Source: Phycisphaerae bacterium
Lineage (GTDB): Bacteria; Planctomycetota; Phycisphaerae; UBA1845
Assembly (NCBI GenBank): GCA_028289375.1
Contig: JANQQK010000039.1
Span: forward strand, 144,842 to 204,425
DNA length: 59,584 bases
Direction: 5' to 3'
The notes below the pieces were generated by a model that was not told where the DNA came from, ran no database searches, and saw only the letters and a program-made list of their open reading frames with translations. Each line of letters begins with the position of its first letter. The stretch's first letter is position 1. Shown in pieces: positions 26,317 to 35,272 of the stretch. The position numbers and the translations under genes are program-made.

Positions 26317-27663
26317 CTACAGCGAATCGGTTCGTTCGGTGAAGGCCATACCTTCTTTTTCCAGTTCTCGGAGGATGGGGCCATAGACCAGTTCGTGGGT
26401 CGGCATGGCACATCCCGTTAATGGTAGTTCATCGGCTAACAGCAGCTTGGTCGCCAGCGCAGCGGGCAATCCGACGGTCTTGGCCATGGCGGTGGTGCCA
26501 CCGGGTTCACCGCGTTGCATGAAGGTGGCGACGATGCGTTCGCGGCGGTCATGGTCGTCGGGATAGCAGACGTCGACGGCGTGCATGATGATCACGAGGT
26601 CTCGGACGCTCTCGGGCAACACGAGCCTGGTGTTCAATAGGTGGATCATCGCATCGGCCACCGTTTCGCCATCGCAGCCGCATGGTTCGTTGGAGAACAA
26701 ACCAAGCCAGCGCAGATTCCGCATGATCTGACCGGTGGGGTTGAGCTGAAGGAAGCCGGCGACGCGCTGTTCGATGTCGGTGCCCGAGACGCCGGAGGGC
26801 ATGAACATTTCGACGATTTCGGCGTAGCTGCGATCCTTGAGGTGCGGGATGCGGATGTGCTCTGCGGGCAGGCCCAGTCGGACGATCTGCAGCCATGTTT
26901 CGCACCAGCCGGGATACCTGAGCGTGCCGCGGATGAGGGTGTGCGTGTTTTCGAGGCCCAATGGATCCTCGTACGCGAGGGAGTCGCGGTTGGGGTAGGC
27001 TTCCATCGATCCGACGCCGTCCACCTCGATGGGCCAGGAGCGTTGAAACACATGATGCCAGGGGACGATCTTGGTGTGGCCATTACGACGGTATTGGGCA
27101 CCATACTCGGCGGCCATGACGACGTTGCGTGGGTTCCAAGTGATGCAGTATCGCAGCGGGTTTGTTGGGACGTCGGGTTCGGGGACACCGCTGCCGTAGG
27201 ATTCGAATGCTTCGATGACGCCGCCCTTCTCACGAACGCGATGGATCATCGACATGGCCGACATGAGGTCGATTCCCGGGTCGAGTCCAACGTCTGTGAG
27301 CAGGAGAATGCCGGCGCGACTGGCGTCTGTTTCGAGTGCGCGGGTGCTTTCGTCGTGGTGGGAGACGGAGATCATGTGGCGGCGGTGCTGGACGCAGTCC
27401 CACGCAATGACGGGCTGCAGGCCTGGGGGCATCATGTTGACGACGAGGCTGGCATTTTCAATCTGGGCGGCGCGGAGGGCGGCGTCGTTGACATCGAGCG
27501 GAATGGCGGTGCCGCGTGGGTGATCGCCGACGCGCTGCCTGGCGAGTGATTGATCGAGGTCGCCGACGGTGACGAACCAGTCGTGTTCTTCGGCGTGTTC
27601 AAGCAGGTAGCTGATCAGGTAGGGAGAACTTTGGCCCGCACCGATCACGAGAATGTTCTTCAT
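26317..27663 (-). CDS. Saccharopine dehydrogenase (glutamate-forming type, Lys9-like)
   Basis: Starts at the ATG at 27663 with the nucleotide-binding sequence MKNILVIGAGQSSPYLISYL (Rossmann G-x-G-x2-x3) and runs 448 residues. Diagnostic regions include VVNMMPPGLQPVIAWDC, TDVGLDPGIDLMSAM and FESYGSGVPEPDVPTNPLRY, all typical of saccharopine dehydrogenase (L-glutamate-forming) in the C-terminal half of the eukaryotic bifunctional enzyme. It would interconvert saccharopine with glutamate and 2-aminoadipate semialdehyde using NAD(P). It is the upstream gene of a pair with the CeoS-like gene at 25140-26285. Whether the pair serves lysine breakdown, lysine synthesis or an opine-like reaction cannot be decided from the window. 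Confidence 0.82.
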   Translation of the reverse strand: MKNILVIGAGQSSPYLISYLLEHAEEHDWFVTVGDLDQSLARQRVGDHPRGTAIPLDVNDAALRAAQIENASLVVNMMPPGLQPVIAWDCVQHRRHMISVSHHDESTRALETDASRAGILLLTDVGLDPGIDLMSAMSMIHRVREKGGVIEAFESYGSGVPEPDVPTNPLRYCITWNPRNVVMAAEYGAQYRRNGHTKIVPWHHVFQRSWPIEVDGVGSMEAYPNRDSLAYEDPLGLENTHTLIRGTLRYPGWCETWLQIVRLGLPAEHIRIPHLKDRSYAEIVEMFMPSGVSGTDIEQRVAGFLQLNPTGQIMRNLRWLGLFSNEPCGCDGETVADAMIHLLNTRLVLPESVRDLVIIMHAVDVCYPDDHDRRERIVATFMQRGEPGGTTAMAKTVGLPAALATKLLLADELPLTGCAMPTHELVYGPILRELEKEGMAFTERTDSL

Positions 27664-27786
27664 CGCGAGTCTCCATCGGCAGCATGACGCTTCGCCATGA
27701 CGCCATGGGGCATCGTAACGCGATTCGGATGTAATCAAAACCGGCGCGCAAGGCTTGTGTGCGTTCGACGATCGCTCTTGCGCGCC

Positions 27787-28665
27787 TTACTCGTCTTCAA
27801 CCAACTCCGGTCGCGTGATGCCGAATTGCGTGTCGAGGTACGCACGCGTTTGGTCGATGGCGATGCCCTGCTGCTCAAACCGGGTGAGTTCGCTTTCCGG
27901 ATCGTCGGGGGTATCGGCGCCGGTGGGTTGCTGGAAGAAGAGGTGCAGTCCCTGCGGGATGACCACCTCGGTGATTTCCGACTGGGTCAATTGGGCCTGC
28001 ATTTCGCGTGGGAACCCTTCTGGCGGTGCGACGATGTCAAACTCGCCAAGCAGGAAGAATGTCGGCTGGGTGACGCGGTTGAAGAGTCCATTCGGCTCAA
28101 CGCCTGTCCAGAATGGTGAACCGGTCGGTGCCCAGAGCACGACGGCTGCGACGGAGGGGTCTTCGGCTGCGACGAAGCTGGCCATCGTTGCGCCAATGCT
28201 GTAACCGCCGACGGCGATGCGATCGAGATCGATCTCGACACCGAGTTGGCCATCATTGGCAAGGTCGATGGCTTGGCGGGCGAGGTCGACGGTGCGGCGG
28301 TGGTACTGGAGATCGGTGAAGGTGAGCAGTCGCCCGTCGGGGACGATGACGGCGTATCCCCAGCCTGCGAGCGTTTCGTGGAGACTTTGGTGGTAGTAGG
28401 CCTGCACGTTCGAGCCGGTGACCCAAAGGAGCGCGGGGACGGGTTCGGCGGTGTTTTCGGGGGCGAAAACGGTGATGCCCGCGGGCATACCGTCGGCTCC
28501 GTCGGGCACGTCGACGCGAAATTCACGAAAGGCGACGCTGCCAACCTTGGCGGGTGATTCGTCGAAGAAATTCGGATCCCAGATGGGGAAGATGCTGACG
28601 TCGCAGCCGCAGGCGATCAGCGTGAAGATGGTGACTGAGACCGTCGTCAGACTCTTGCGTAACAC
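27787..28665 (-). CDS. Lipoprotein alpha/beta-hydrolase
   Basis: A GTG at 28665 with GGAG eight bases upstream is chosen over the ATG at 28695. The 292-residue product has a lipoprotein signal (SVTIFTLIACGCD, lipobox L-I-A-C). The mature part is an alpha/beta-hydrolase: PALLWVTGSN, the nucleophile elbow AVGGYSIGATMASF (G-x-S-x-G), FFLLGEFDIVAPP (acid) and IPQGLHLFF with a late His. This is the dienelactone-hydrolase-like arrangement. Substrate is unknown, and it would face the periplasm or outside. It is a single gene, divergent from the ABC-F gene, with 248 bases between them. Confidence 0.78.
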   Translation of the reverse strand: MLRKSLTTVSVTIFTLIACGCDVSIFPIWDPNFFDESPAKVGSVAFREFRVDVPDGADGMPAGITVFAPENTAEPVPALLWVTGSNVQAYYHQSLHETLAGWGYAVIVPDGRLLTFTDLQYHRRTVDLARQAIDLANDGQLGVEIDLDRIAVGGYSIGATMASFVAAEDPSVAAVVLWAPTGSPFWTGVEPNGLFNRVTQPTFFLLGEFDIVAPPEGFPREMQAQLTQSEITEVVIPQGLHLFFQQPTGADTPDDPESELTRFEQQGIAIDQTRAYLDTQFGITRPELVEDE

Positions 28666-28913
28666 GGTGTTATCTCCAATTGGATCGAATGCCAAATCGA
28701 TTGGGCCGAAGGCGAGTCAATTGCAGCACATTCTAGGGGAACACCATGTGTCCCGCCCTGCTCACTCCCGTGAGGGTAGTGTGCTGATGCGGGGTTTGAC
28801 AAGATGTTGCACGAATTGGCTGTAGGGTGAGCGTACCGCGGTCGTGTGGTGCGGCGAGTGCAAGCCGTCGGGCAGCAGACCCATTCGGTCGGGTTTGGGT
28901 TATGATGCCGTGC

Positions 28914-30716
28914 ATGGGCACACTGATGACTTGTCAGGGGATTTCGAAGCACTACGGCACTCGGAAGCTGTTCGACGGTTTGTCGATTGGCTTTGGCGAT
29001 GGCGAACGGGTGGGTTTCGTGGGGCCTAACGGGTCGGGCAAGACGACGTTTCTGAAGATCATTGCGGGGCTGGAGGAGGCGGACGCGGGCGAGGTGCGAC
29101 GTCGGCGGGAGGGGCGCGTGGTCTTGCTGGAGCAGCAGGATCGTTTCGCAGCCGGGGCGACGGTGTTCTCAGCGCTGGCTGATGCGCTCGTGAAGACGAC
29201 GAGCGATGTGCATGAGCGTGAGACGGCGGTCGCGATTGCGCTGGGCAAATTCGGGTTTGAGAATCCGACGGCAGAGGTTGGGACATTGTCCGGCGGGTGG
29301 CGGAAGCGGTTGGCGATTGTGCGTGCGCTGTTGCAGGATCCTGACCTGCTTCTTCTCGATGAGCCGACGAACCACTTGGACATCGCGGGTATTCGCTGGC
29401 TGGAGCAAGTGCTGATGGCGGCGTCGTTCGGGTTCGTGGCTGTCAGTCACGATCGGTATTTTCTGGAGACGGTGGCGGACCGGATGGTGGAACTGAATCC
29501 AGTGTATGCGGACGGCTATTTCAGCGTATCGGGGCGATACAGCGACTACTTGCACAAGCGGGCGGATTTCCTGGAGGCACAGCAATCGCAGCAGGCGACG
29601 CTCGCCAACATTGTGCGGCGGGAGGAGGCGTTTCTCCGGTCGAACTCGAAGGCGCAGCGGACCAAGTCGAAGTCGCGGATCGAAGAGGCGTATCGGTTGC
29701 AGGATGAGTTGCGCGATCTGTCGTCACGGAATGCGCGGGCGACAGCGGCGGGGATCGAGTTTGACGCGACGGGGCGGAAGTCGAAGAAGCTAATTCATGC
29801 GGAGGGTGTGTCGAAATCGCTGGGTGGCAGGAAGCTGTTTGAGGACGTGTCGCTCTTGCTGTCGCCGGGAATGCGGGTGGGGATTCTGGGGGCGAACGGC
29901 AGCGGGAAGACGACGCTGATCCGTGTGCTGACCGGGGCGTTGGAACCTGATGAGGGGACGCTCGATTTCGCAGACGATTTGAAGGTCGTCGTGTTTGATC
30001 AGAATCGTGAGAAGCTGCCGCAGGATGTGACGCTGCGGTATGCGTTGGCCGGCGAGAGCAAGACCGTTGAATTTCGGGGCAAGGACGTTCACATATCGGC
30101 GTGGGCGAAGCAGTTTCTGTTTTCGACGCAGCAACTTGAGATGCCGGTGGGTGAGCTGTCGGGCGGTGAGCAGGCGCGGGTGCAGATTGCGCGTTTGATG
30201 TTGCAGCCGGCAGATGTGCTGGTGCTTGATGAGCCGACGAATGATCTGGACATCACGTCGCTGGATGTGCTGGAGGATCGTCTGATCGGGTTCGACGGCG
30301 CGGTGATTCTGGTCACGCATGATCGGTTCATGCTGGAGCGCGTGTGCACGGAGTTGATCGGGCTGGATGGGGATGGTCGGGTCGGCAAGTATGCGCATTG
30401 CGATCATTGGCTTGATGCGGTGGCGGGGCGCCGCGTGGATGAGTCGCCGCCTTCGAAGGTCAAGACGAAGGGGTCGGGCGGCAAGCGAAAGGAAGGCGGG
30501 CTGACCGCGAGCGAAAAATCGGAGCTGAAGGAGATAGAGGGGAAAATCCTGGAGGCGGAGGAGCGGGTCGAGACGTGTCAAACTGCGACGGAGGATCCGG
30601 AGATTGCGGGGGATCATGTCGAGGTGCAGAAACGCTGGGAAGCGTTGGAATCGGCGCGGAAGGACGTTGAAGCGCTGTATGCTCGATGGGAGGATCTGGA
30701 AGCGCGGTCGGGGTAG
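28914..30716 (+). CDS. ABC-F family ATPase (Uup-like)
   Basis: Soluble tandem ATPase with no membrane domain. Two cassettes: Walker A GPNGSGKTTF, signature LSGGWRKRLA and Walker B LLLLDEPTNHLD in the first; GANGSGKTTL, LSGGEQARVQ and LVLDEPTNDLD in the second. A charged linker (about residues 215-285) and a C-terminal coiled coil (EKSELKEIEGKILEAEERVE) complete the Uup/EttA-type layout. ABC-F proteins act at the ribosome or, for Uup, in transposon-related genome stability. The start at 28914 (MGTLMTCQGISKHYG) is the best fit; in-frame ATGs just upstream are possible. It is about 600 residues, normal for the group. It converges on the RND gene, 11 bases away. Confidence 0.9.
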   Translation: MGTLMTCQGISKHYGTRKLFDGLSIGFGDGERVGFVGPNGSGKTTFLKIIAGLEEADAGEVRRRREGRVVLLEQQDRFAAGATVFSALADALVKTTSDVHERETAVAIALGKFGFENPTAEVGTLSGGWRKRLAIVRALLQDPDLLLLDEPTNHLDIAGIRWLEQVLMAASFGFVAVSHDRYFLETVADRMVELNPVYADGYFSVSGRYSDYLHKRADFLEAQQSQQATLANIVRREEAFLRSNSKAQRTKSKSRIEEAYRLQDELRDLSSRNARATAAGIEFDATGRKSKKLIHAEGVSKSLGGRKLFEDVSLLLSPGMRVGILGANGSGKTTLIRVLTGALEPDEGTLDFADDLKVVVFDQNREKLPQDVTLRYALAGESKTVEFRGKDVHISAWAKQFLFSTQQLEMPVGELSGGEQARVQIARLMLQPADVLVLDEPTNDLDITSLDVLEDRLIGFDGAVILVTHDRFMLERVCTELIGLDGDGRVGKYAHCDHWLDAVAGRRVDESPPSKVKTKGSGGKRKEGGLTASEKSELKEIEGKILEAEERVETCQTATEDPEIAGDHVEVQKRWEALESARKDVEALYARWEDLEARSG

Positions 30717-30727
30717 TCAGCCGTCGG

Positions 30728-33700
30728 TTAGTCATTCGGGAAAATCAGGGCATAGCCTGCGGGGACGACAAGCAGATTGAGCAACGTTGAGCTTGCCAGT
30801 CCGCCGAGGACGACGATGGCCATCGGTGCGAGGATCTCGCTGCCCGGTTCGCCGACGGCCCATGCGATGGGGAGCAGGCCGACGACGGCGGTGAGTGCGG
30901 TCATGAGGATCGGGACGAGTCGTTCCTGCGAGCCGCGGATGATGGCTTCGGTGCGTGAGGCGCCTTCAATTTGCATGAGGTGGGTGTAGTGATTGATGAG
31001 CAGGATGCCGTTGCGGACGGCGATTCCGAAGAGCGTGATGAATCCAACGAGGCTGGCAATCGAGATGACGGGGGCTTCGTAGCGCCCGCCAAGTCCAAGT
31101 AGTGCCGACACGTTGTGGATTGGCGCGTCGGACTCGGCGATGAAGACAGCCACGACGCCGCCGATGAGCGCGAGGGGCAGGTTGGCCATCACGAGAATGG
31201 CGGCGCGCGTCGAGCCGAATGAGAGGTTGAGCAAGAGAAACATGACGACGGCGACGGCGGCACCGAGGACGTAGAGCGTTCGTGCGGCGGCTTGCCGTGC
31301 TTCGAACTGGCCGCCGTAGGAGATGGAGTAGCCGACCTGCTGGACGATGGGGTCGACGCGTTCGCGGACTTCGGCGACGAGATCGCCAAGGTTGAAGCCT
31401 TCGGCGACATTGCAGGAGATGATGGCTTTGCGTTGGGCGTTCTCGCGCGAGATGAGGTTGGACGCTTTTTCGACACCGATGGTGGCCACTTCACTCAGGC
31501 GTACGAGCATGCCATCGGCACCGCGGAGCATGAGGTCTTTGATCTGATCGATCCGGCGACGATGGGATTCGTCGAGGCGGACGACGATGTCGTAGATGTT
31601 CACGCCCTCGTTCACCTTGGCGACCGTCTCTCCGAAGATTGCGCTGCGAACCTGTTCGGCGGCGTCGGCGGGGGTGAGTCCCCAGCGGGCGAGATCGTGG
31701 TGCCGGTAACGGATGGGCAATGATGTGATCATTACTTCGCGGTTGGCGGTGACGTCGCGCACGCCGGGGATGTGGGCGATGGCTCGCTCGACGTCGCGTG
31801 CGATTTTGCGCAGCACGCGCAGATCGTCTCCGAAGACGTTGATTGCGATGGCGGCGGGCGTTCCGGACATGACGTGGGAAAGGCGATGTTCGATCGGCTG
31901 CCCGACGTTGGTGGTGACGCCGGGGGCGGAAGCGAGCACATCGTCGATGCGCGCGCGGACTTCCCATTTGTCAGAACCCGGCATCAGGGTGACGTCGATC
32001 TCGCTGTTGCTGACTGGTTCGGCGTGTTCGTCGCGTTCGGCGCGGCCTGTGCGACGGACGACGGAGCGGACGCCGTCGATGTCGGCCAACCCGCGCTCGA
32101 TGCTGCGCGCGATGCGGTCGCTTTCATTGAGCGACGTGCCTGGGGGCGTCATGACGAACACGGTGAAGGTTCCCTCGTTGAATTCGGGCAGGAAGCTGGA
32201 TCCGAACGTGCCGGCGAACCAGAGGCTTGCGGCTGTGAGGATGATGGCGCCGCCGACCGTCAACAATCGAAACCGAAGCACGAGCGACAGCAGCGGCGTG
32301 TAGATCGCCTTCAAACCCCGTACGACGAACGTGTCGCGTTCAACGCCCCTCAGTCTTCCGCCCAACAGGAGTCGTGCGAGCGCTGGCGTTACGGTGAGTG
32401 CGACCAAAAGCGATGCTACGATCGACAGGACATACGCGATGCCGAGCGGCTGGAGGAAACGCCCTTCCAAGCCACTAAGAAAGAACATCGGCACGAAGGC
32501 GATAACGATGATCAACGTGGAGAACATGATCGACTGGCGGATTTCGTTGCTGGCGTCGAAGACGACCTGGCCCATCGTGCGTTGTTGATCGGTGGGTAGG
32601 TGACGATTTTCGCGTAGTCGCCGGTAGACGTTCTCGATGTCGATGATGCCGTCGTCCACCACAACACCGATCGCGACAGCCAAGCCACCGAGCGTCATGA
32701 CGTTGATCGATTCTCCCATTTGCCACAGCACGAGCAAGGCCACTGCGATGGAGAGCGGTATCGCGACGAGCGTGACGATGGTCGTCCGCACGTTGAGCAG
32801 GAAGAGGATCAGCACGACCACGACGATGAAGGCGGCGTCTCGTGCGACGGTGACGACGTTGTCCAAGGCGACGTTGATGAAGTCACTCTGGCGAAAGGCC
32901 TGACGTTCGAGGAGGACACCATCGGGCAGTGCGGATTCGACGTCGTCTAAGACGGAGTCGACCGCTTGGGTCAGTATGAGGGTGTTTGTACCGGGTGCCT
33001 TTTGAATGCTGAGAACGACCGCCGGCTGGCCTGACTGGGAGGCTGTTCCGCGACGGAGCGCGGGGCCCAAGTGGACGTCTGCGACCTGGCCAATGGTGAT
33101 GGGCGTGCCCATGGCGTGGCGGATGAGCGTCGAACGAATGTCCTCGACGTCCTGCACGCGTCCGGACTGTCGCAAGGGAATCTCGAGTCCGCCGACGTCG
33201 GGGAGATAGCCACCGCCGGCTGAGCTGTGCGCACGCCTCGCCGCTTCGACAACGTCCTGAACGGTCAGGTCGTACAGTCGCAGGCGTTCCTGATCGACAT
33301 TGATCTGATATTCGGGCAGTTGGCCACCAATGGCGACGACCTGCGATACGCCGGGCACGCTGAGCAGTCGGTTGCGGAGATCAAATTCGCCGAAAGCGCG
33401 CAGTTCCTGCTGAGTCATGGTGTTATTGGGCGAGCGGAGGGCGATGAGCATGATTTCACCCGTGATACTGCTGACGGGCGTGAGTTCGGAGTGCACGTCG
33501 CGTGGGAGTCGCTCCTCGGCCAACTTCAATCGCTCGTTCACGAGCATCCGGGCGCGCAGGATATCGATGCCCCAGTCGAATTCAACCCAAACCATGGACA
33601 GACCGATCGCGCTGGCGCTGCGTACGCGTCGGACGCCGGGCAAACCATTGACCGAGCTTTCGATTGGGAACGTGACAAACTGTTCGACTTCATCGGCGGC

Positions 33701-33868
33701 GTATCCGGGGGATTCGGTAATGACGGTGACCGTCGGGGCATTTAATTCCGGGAAGACGTCGAGCGGCATCGTCGGCACGATGTAGATGGCCAACCCGAGC
33801 ACGAGCATCGCGATGACGAGGACGACCGACGCATTGTCGACCGAGAAACGGATCAGGTTCTTGAGCAT
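30728..33868 (-). CDS. Heavy-metal efflux RND transporter (CzcA/CusA family)
   Basis: Inner-membrane proton-driven pump of 1046 residues, the usual size for heavy-metal RND proteins. It starts MLKNLIRFSVDNASVV and has the two-fold repeat of a membrane helix, a large periplasmic loop and five or six helices. Recognisable parts are PLDVFPELNAPTVTV, LPGVRRVRS and the C-terminal half with YGGQFEARQAAAR. TM4 (about residues 400-416) reads GVVVDDGIIDIENVYRR; the acidic residues there carry protons and the pattern is used to sort HME subgroups. It differs from both the DFG-x3-DGA form of CzcA and the form of CusA, so the cation is not assigned. It is the last gene of an operon with the adaptor, outer-membrane factor and a His-rich protein. 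Confidence 0.88.
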   Translation of the reverse strand: MLKNLIRFSVDNASVVLVIAMLVLGLAIYIVPTMPLDVFPELNAPTVTVITESPGYAADEVEQFVTFPIESSVNGLPGVRRVRSASAIGLSMVWVEFDWGIDILRARMLVNERLKLAEERLPRDVHSELTPVSSITGEIMLIALRSPNNTMTQQELRAFGEFDLRNRLLSVPGVSQVVAIGGQLPEYQINVDQERLRLYDLTVQDVVEAARRAHSSAGGGYLPDVGGLEIPLRQSGRVQDVEDIRSTLIRHAMGTPITIGQVADVHLGPALRRGTASQSGQPAVVLSIQKAPGTNTLILTQAVDSVLDDVESALPDGVLLERQAFRQSDFINVALDNVVTVARDAAFIVVVVLILFLLNVRTTIVTLVAIPLSIAVALLVLWQMGESINVMTLGGLAVAIGVVVDDGIIDIENVYRRLRENRHLPTDQQRTMGQVVFDASNEIRQSIMFSTLIIVIAFVPMFFLSGLEGRFLQPLGIAYVLSIVASLLVALTVTPALARLLLGGRLRGVERDTFVVRGLKAIYTPLLSLVLRFRLLTVGGAIILTAASLWFAGTFGSSFLPEFNEGTFTVFVMTPPGTSLNESDRIARSIERGLADIDGVRSVVRRTGRAERDEHAEPVSNSEIDVTLMPGSDKWEVRARIDDVLASAPGVTTNVGQPIEHRLSHVMSGTPAAIAINVFGDDLRVLRKIARDVERAIAHIPGVRDVTANREVMITSLPIRYRHHDLARWGLTPADAAEQVRSAIFGETVAKVNEGVNIYDIVVRLDESHRRRIDQIKDLMLRGADGMLVRLSEVATIGVEKASNLISRENAQRKAIISCNVAEGFNLGDLVAEVRERVDPIVQQVGYSISYGGQFEARQAAARTLYVLGAAVAVVMFLLLNLSFGSTRAAILVMANLPLALIGGVVAVFIAESDAPIHNVSALLGLGGRYEAPVISIASLVGFITLFGIAVRNGILLINHYTHLMQIEGASRTEAIIRGSQERLVPILMTALTAVVGLLPIAWAVGEPGSEILAPMAIVVLGGLASSTLLNLLVVPAGYALIFPND

Positions 33869-33880
33869 GCGTCCTCTCCG

Positions 33881-35272
33881 TTAGTGACCGTCATGCACGG
33901 TGCCATCGGCGTGAACATGGAATCCGGTATCGCGCTCACCGCGATCTGACGTGGCCAGCATCAATGGATAGACGCCGTCGAGCACAACCTGGTCTCCGGC
34001 GCGAACACCGCTGAGCACTTCGACCCATCGGCCGTCGGACGCACCGAGGTCGGCCAACACGCGGATGACCTGATTCGGATCCTTGGGATCACGCCGAAAG
34101 AAGATGCTGTCGAGGCCGTCGCGCACGATGGCGGCTTCGGGAATCGCGAGCGAGCCGTCGACATCGCCATCCATGAACACTTCGAGATAGGCTGTCACGC
34201 CCGCCTTGGCCCAATCGGGAACAGTTCGGGGTGTGAGGTAGATGGGCACTGTGCGCTGCACGGTGTGGGCTTCGATGCCGATGGTGATGTGGCCGTCGAC
34301 CGTATCCTGCAGATCGATACTGCCACCTTGCGGCGGTGCGATGCGTGCGGGTTGTCCGTTCTTGAATAGCGTGATATCCGTTTGCAATGCGTCGGCGTGA
34401 AAACGGAGCATGTCGGGGACAACGGTGTCGAGGACGAGTTCCCCCGCCTCGGACCAACCGCGATTCGTCACGACAACGCGATCAACCACACCCGGTGCTT
34501 CGGCGCGGACTGTAATTCTGTCGATCGACTGCCACGGTGGCGGACCTTCCGATTCGTGAACGTGGCCATGGTCGTCCACGTTGTCGCCGAGCGACTTCCG
34601 TTCGATTCCGGTCAAGGAGGCGGCGGTGCTGAGCATCACTTCGTATTGGGTGTGGGCGGTGTCAAACTGTGTGCGGACGGCGTCGAGGTCGGCTTCCAGT
34701 CGGGGCAGTGCGTTTCGTTTTTCGGCGAGATTGGCTTCGAGCTCGACACGGCGGACGTTGGCATCGGCCAGCTTGGCAATGCGGTCTTGGATGAACGTGA
34801 TGGACTGTTGCAACTCGGAGAGCTTGGCTTGTGCAACGGCGACGTCGGCGTGGCTTCGCTTCATGGCGTTGGCGGTGGTGACGAGTTCGTTTTGCATTTG
34901 CTGCCAGTCGGGGGATTCGAGATGGAACAGCGGTTGGCCTTTGTCGACGTGGTCATATTGGGCAACGAGGAGCGTGATGCGTCCGGAGAGCATGACGTGG
35001 TACTCTCGGCGGGCATCGTGGCGGAGTTCGAATTGGCCGGCGATGCGCATCGTTTCACGGACCGATCGTTTTTGGACATCGACGAAACTAATGCCGAGGT
35101 TCTGACGAACTCTTTGCGGGATGGCGAGACGGTTGGGAGTGTCGTTTGTCGTTTGGTCATCTCCATGTTCATGGTCGTGGCTTGTGGCGTCGGGGCGACA
35201 CGCGGTCATCAGGACGGTTGCTGTGATCGCGGCAAGCCATGCGATGCGATTTGTTTTGGCGGTTGCGTTCAT
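33881..35272 (-). CDS. RND efflux periplasmic adaptor (membrane-fusion protein)
   Basis: 463-residue lipoprotein adaptor (signal with LMTACRPD) that joins the inner-membrane pump to the outer-membrane channel. It has the typical hairpin of coiled coils (RSHADVAVAQAKLSELQQ, NLAEKRNALPRLEADLDA) flanked by lipoyl-like segments (GRITLLVAQYDHVDKGQPLFHLESP) and beta-barrel parts. His-rich ends, HDHEHGDD after the signal peptide and FHVHADGTVHDGH at the C-terminus, suggest direct metal binding, as in CzcB/CusB-type adaptors. Its ATG overlaps the stop of the outer-membrane gene (ATGA, 35269-35272) and the pump begins 12 bases after it. Confidence 0.88.
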   Translation of the reverse strand: MNATAKTNRIAWLAAITATVLMTACRPDATSHDHEHGDDQTTNDTPNRLAIPQRVRQNLGISFVDVQKRSVRETMRIAGQFELRHDARREYHVMLSGRITLLVAQYDHVDKGQPLFHLESPDWQQMQNELVTTANAMKRSHADVAVAQAKLSELQQSITFIQDRIAKLADANVRRVELEANLAEKRNALPRLEADLDAVRTQFDTAHTQYEVMLSTAASLTGIERKSLGDNVDDHGHVHESEGPPPWQSIDRITVRAEAPGVVDRVVVTNRGWSEAGELVLDTVVPDMLRFHADALQTDITLFKNGQPARIAPPQGGSIDLQDTVDGHITIGIEAHTVQRTVPIYLTPRTVPDWAKAGVTAYLEVFMDGDVDGSLAIPEAAIVRDGLDSIFFRRDPKDPNQVIRVLADLGASDGRWVEVLSGVRAGDQVVLDGVYPLMLATSDRGERDTGFHVHADGTVHDGH

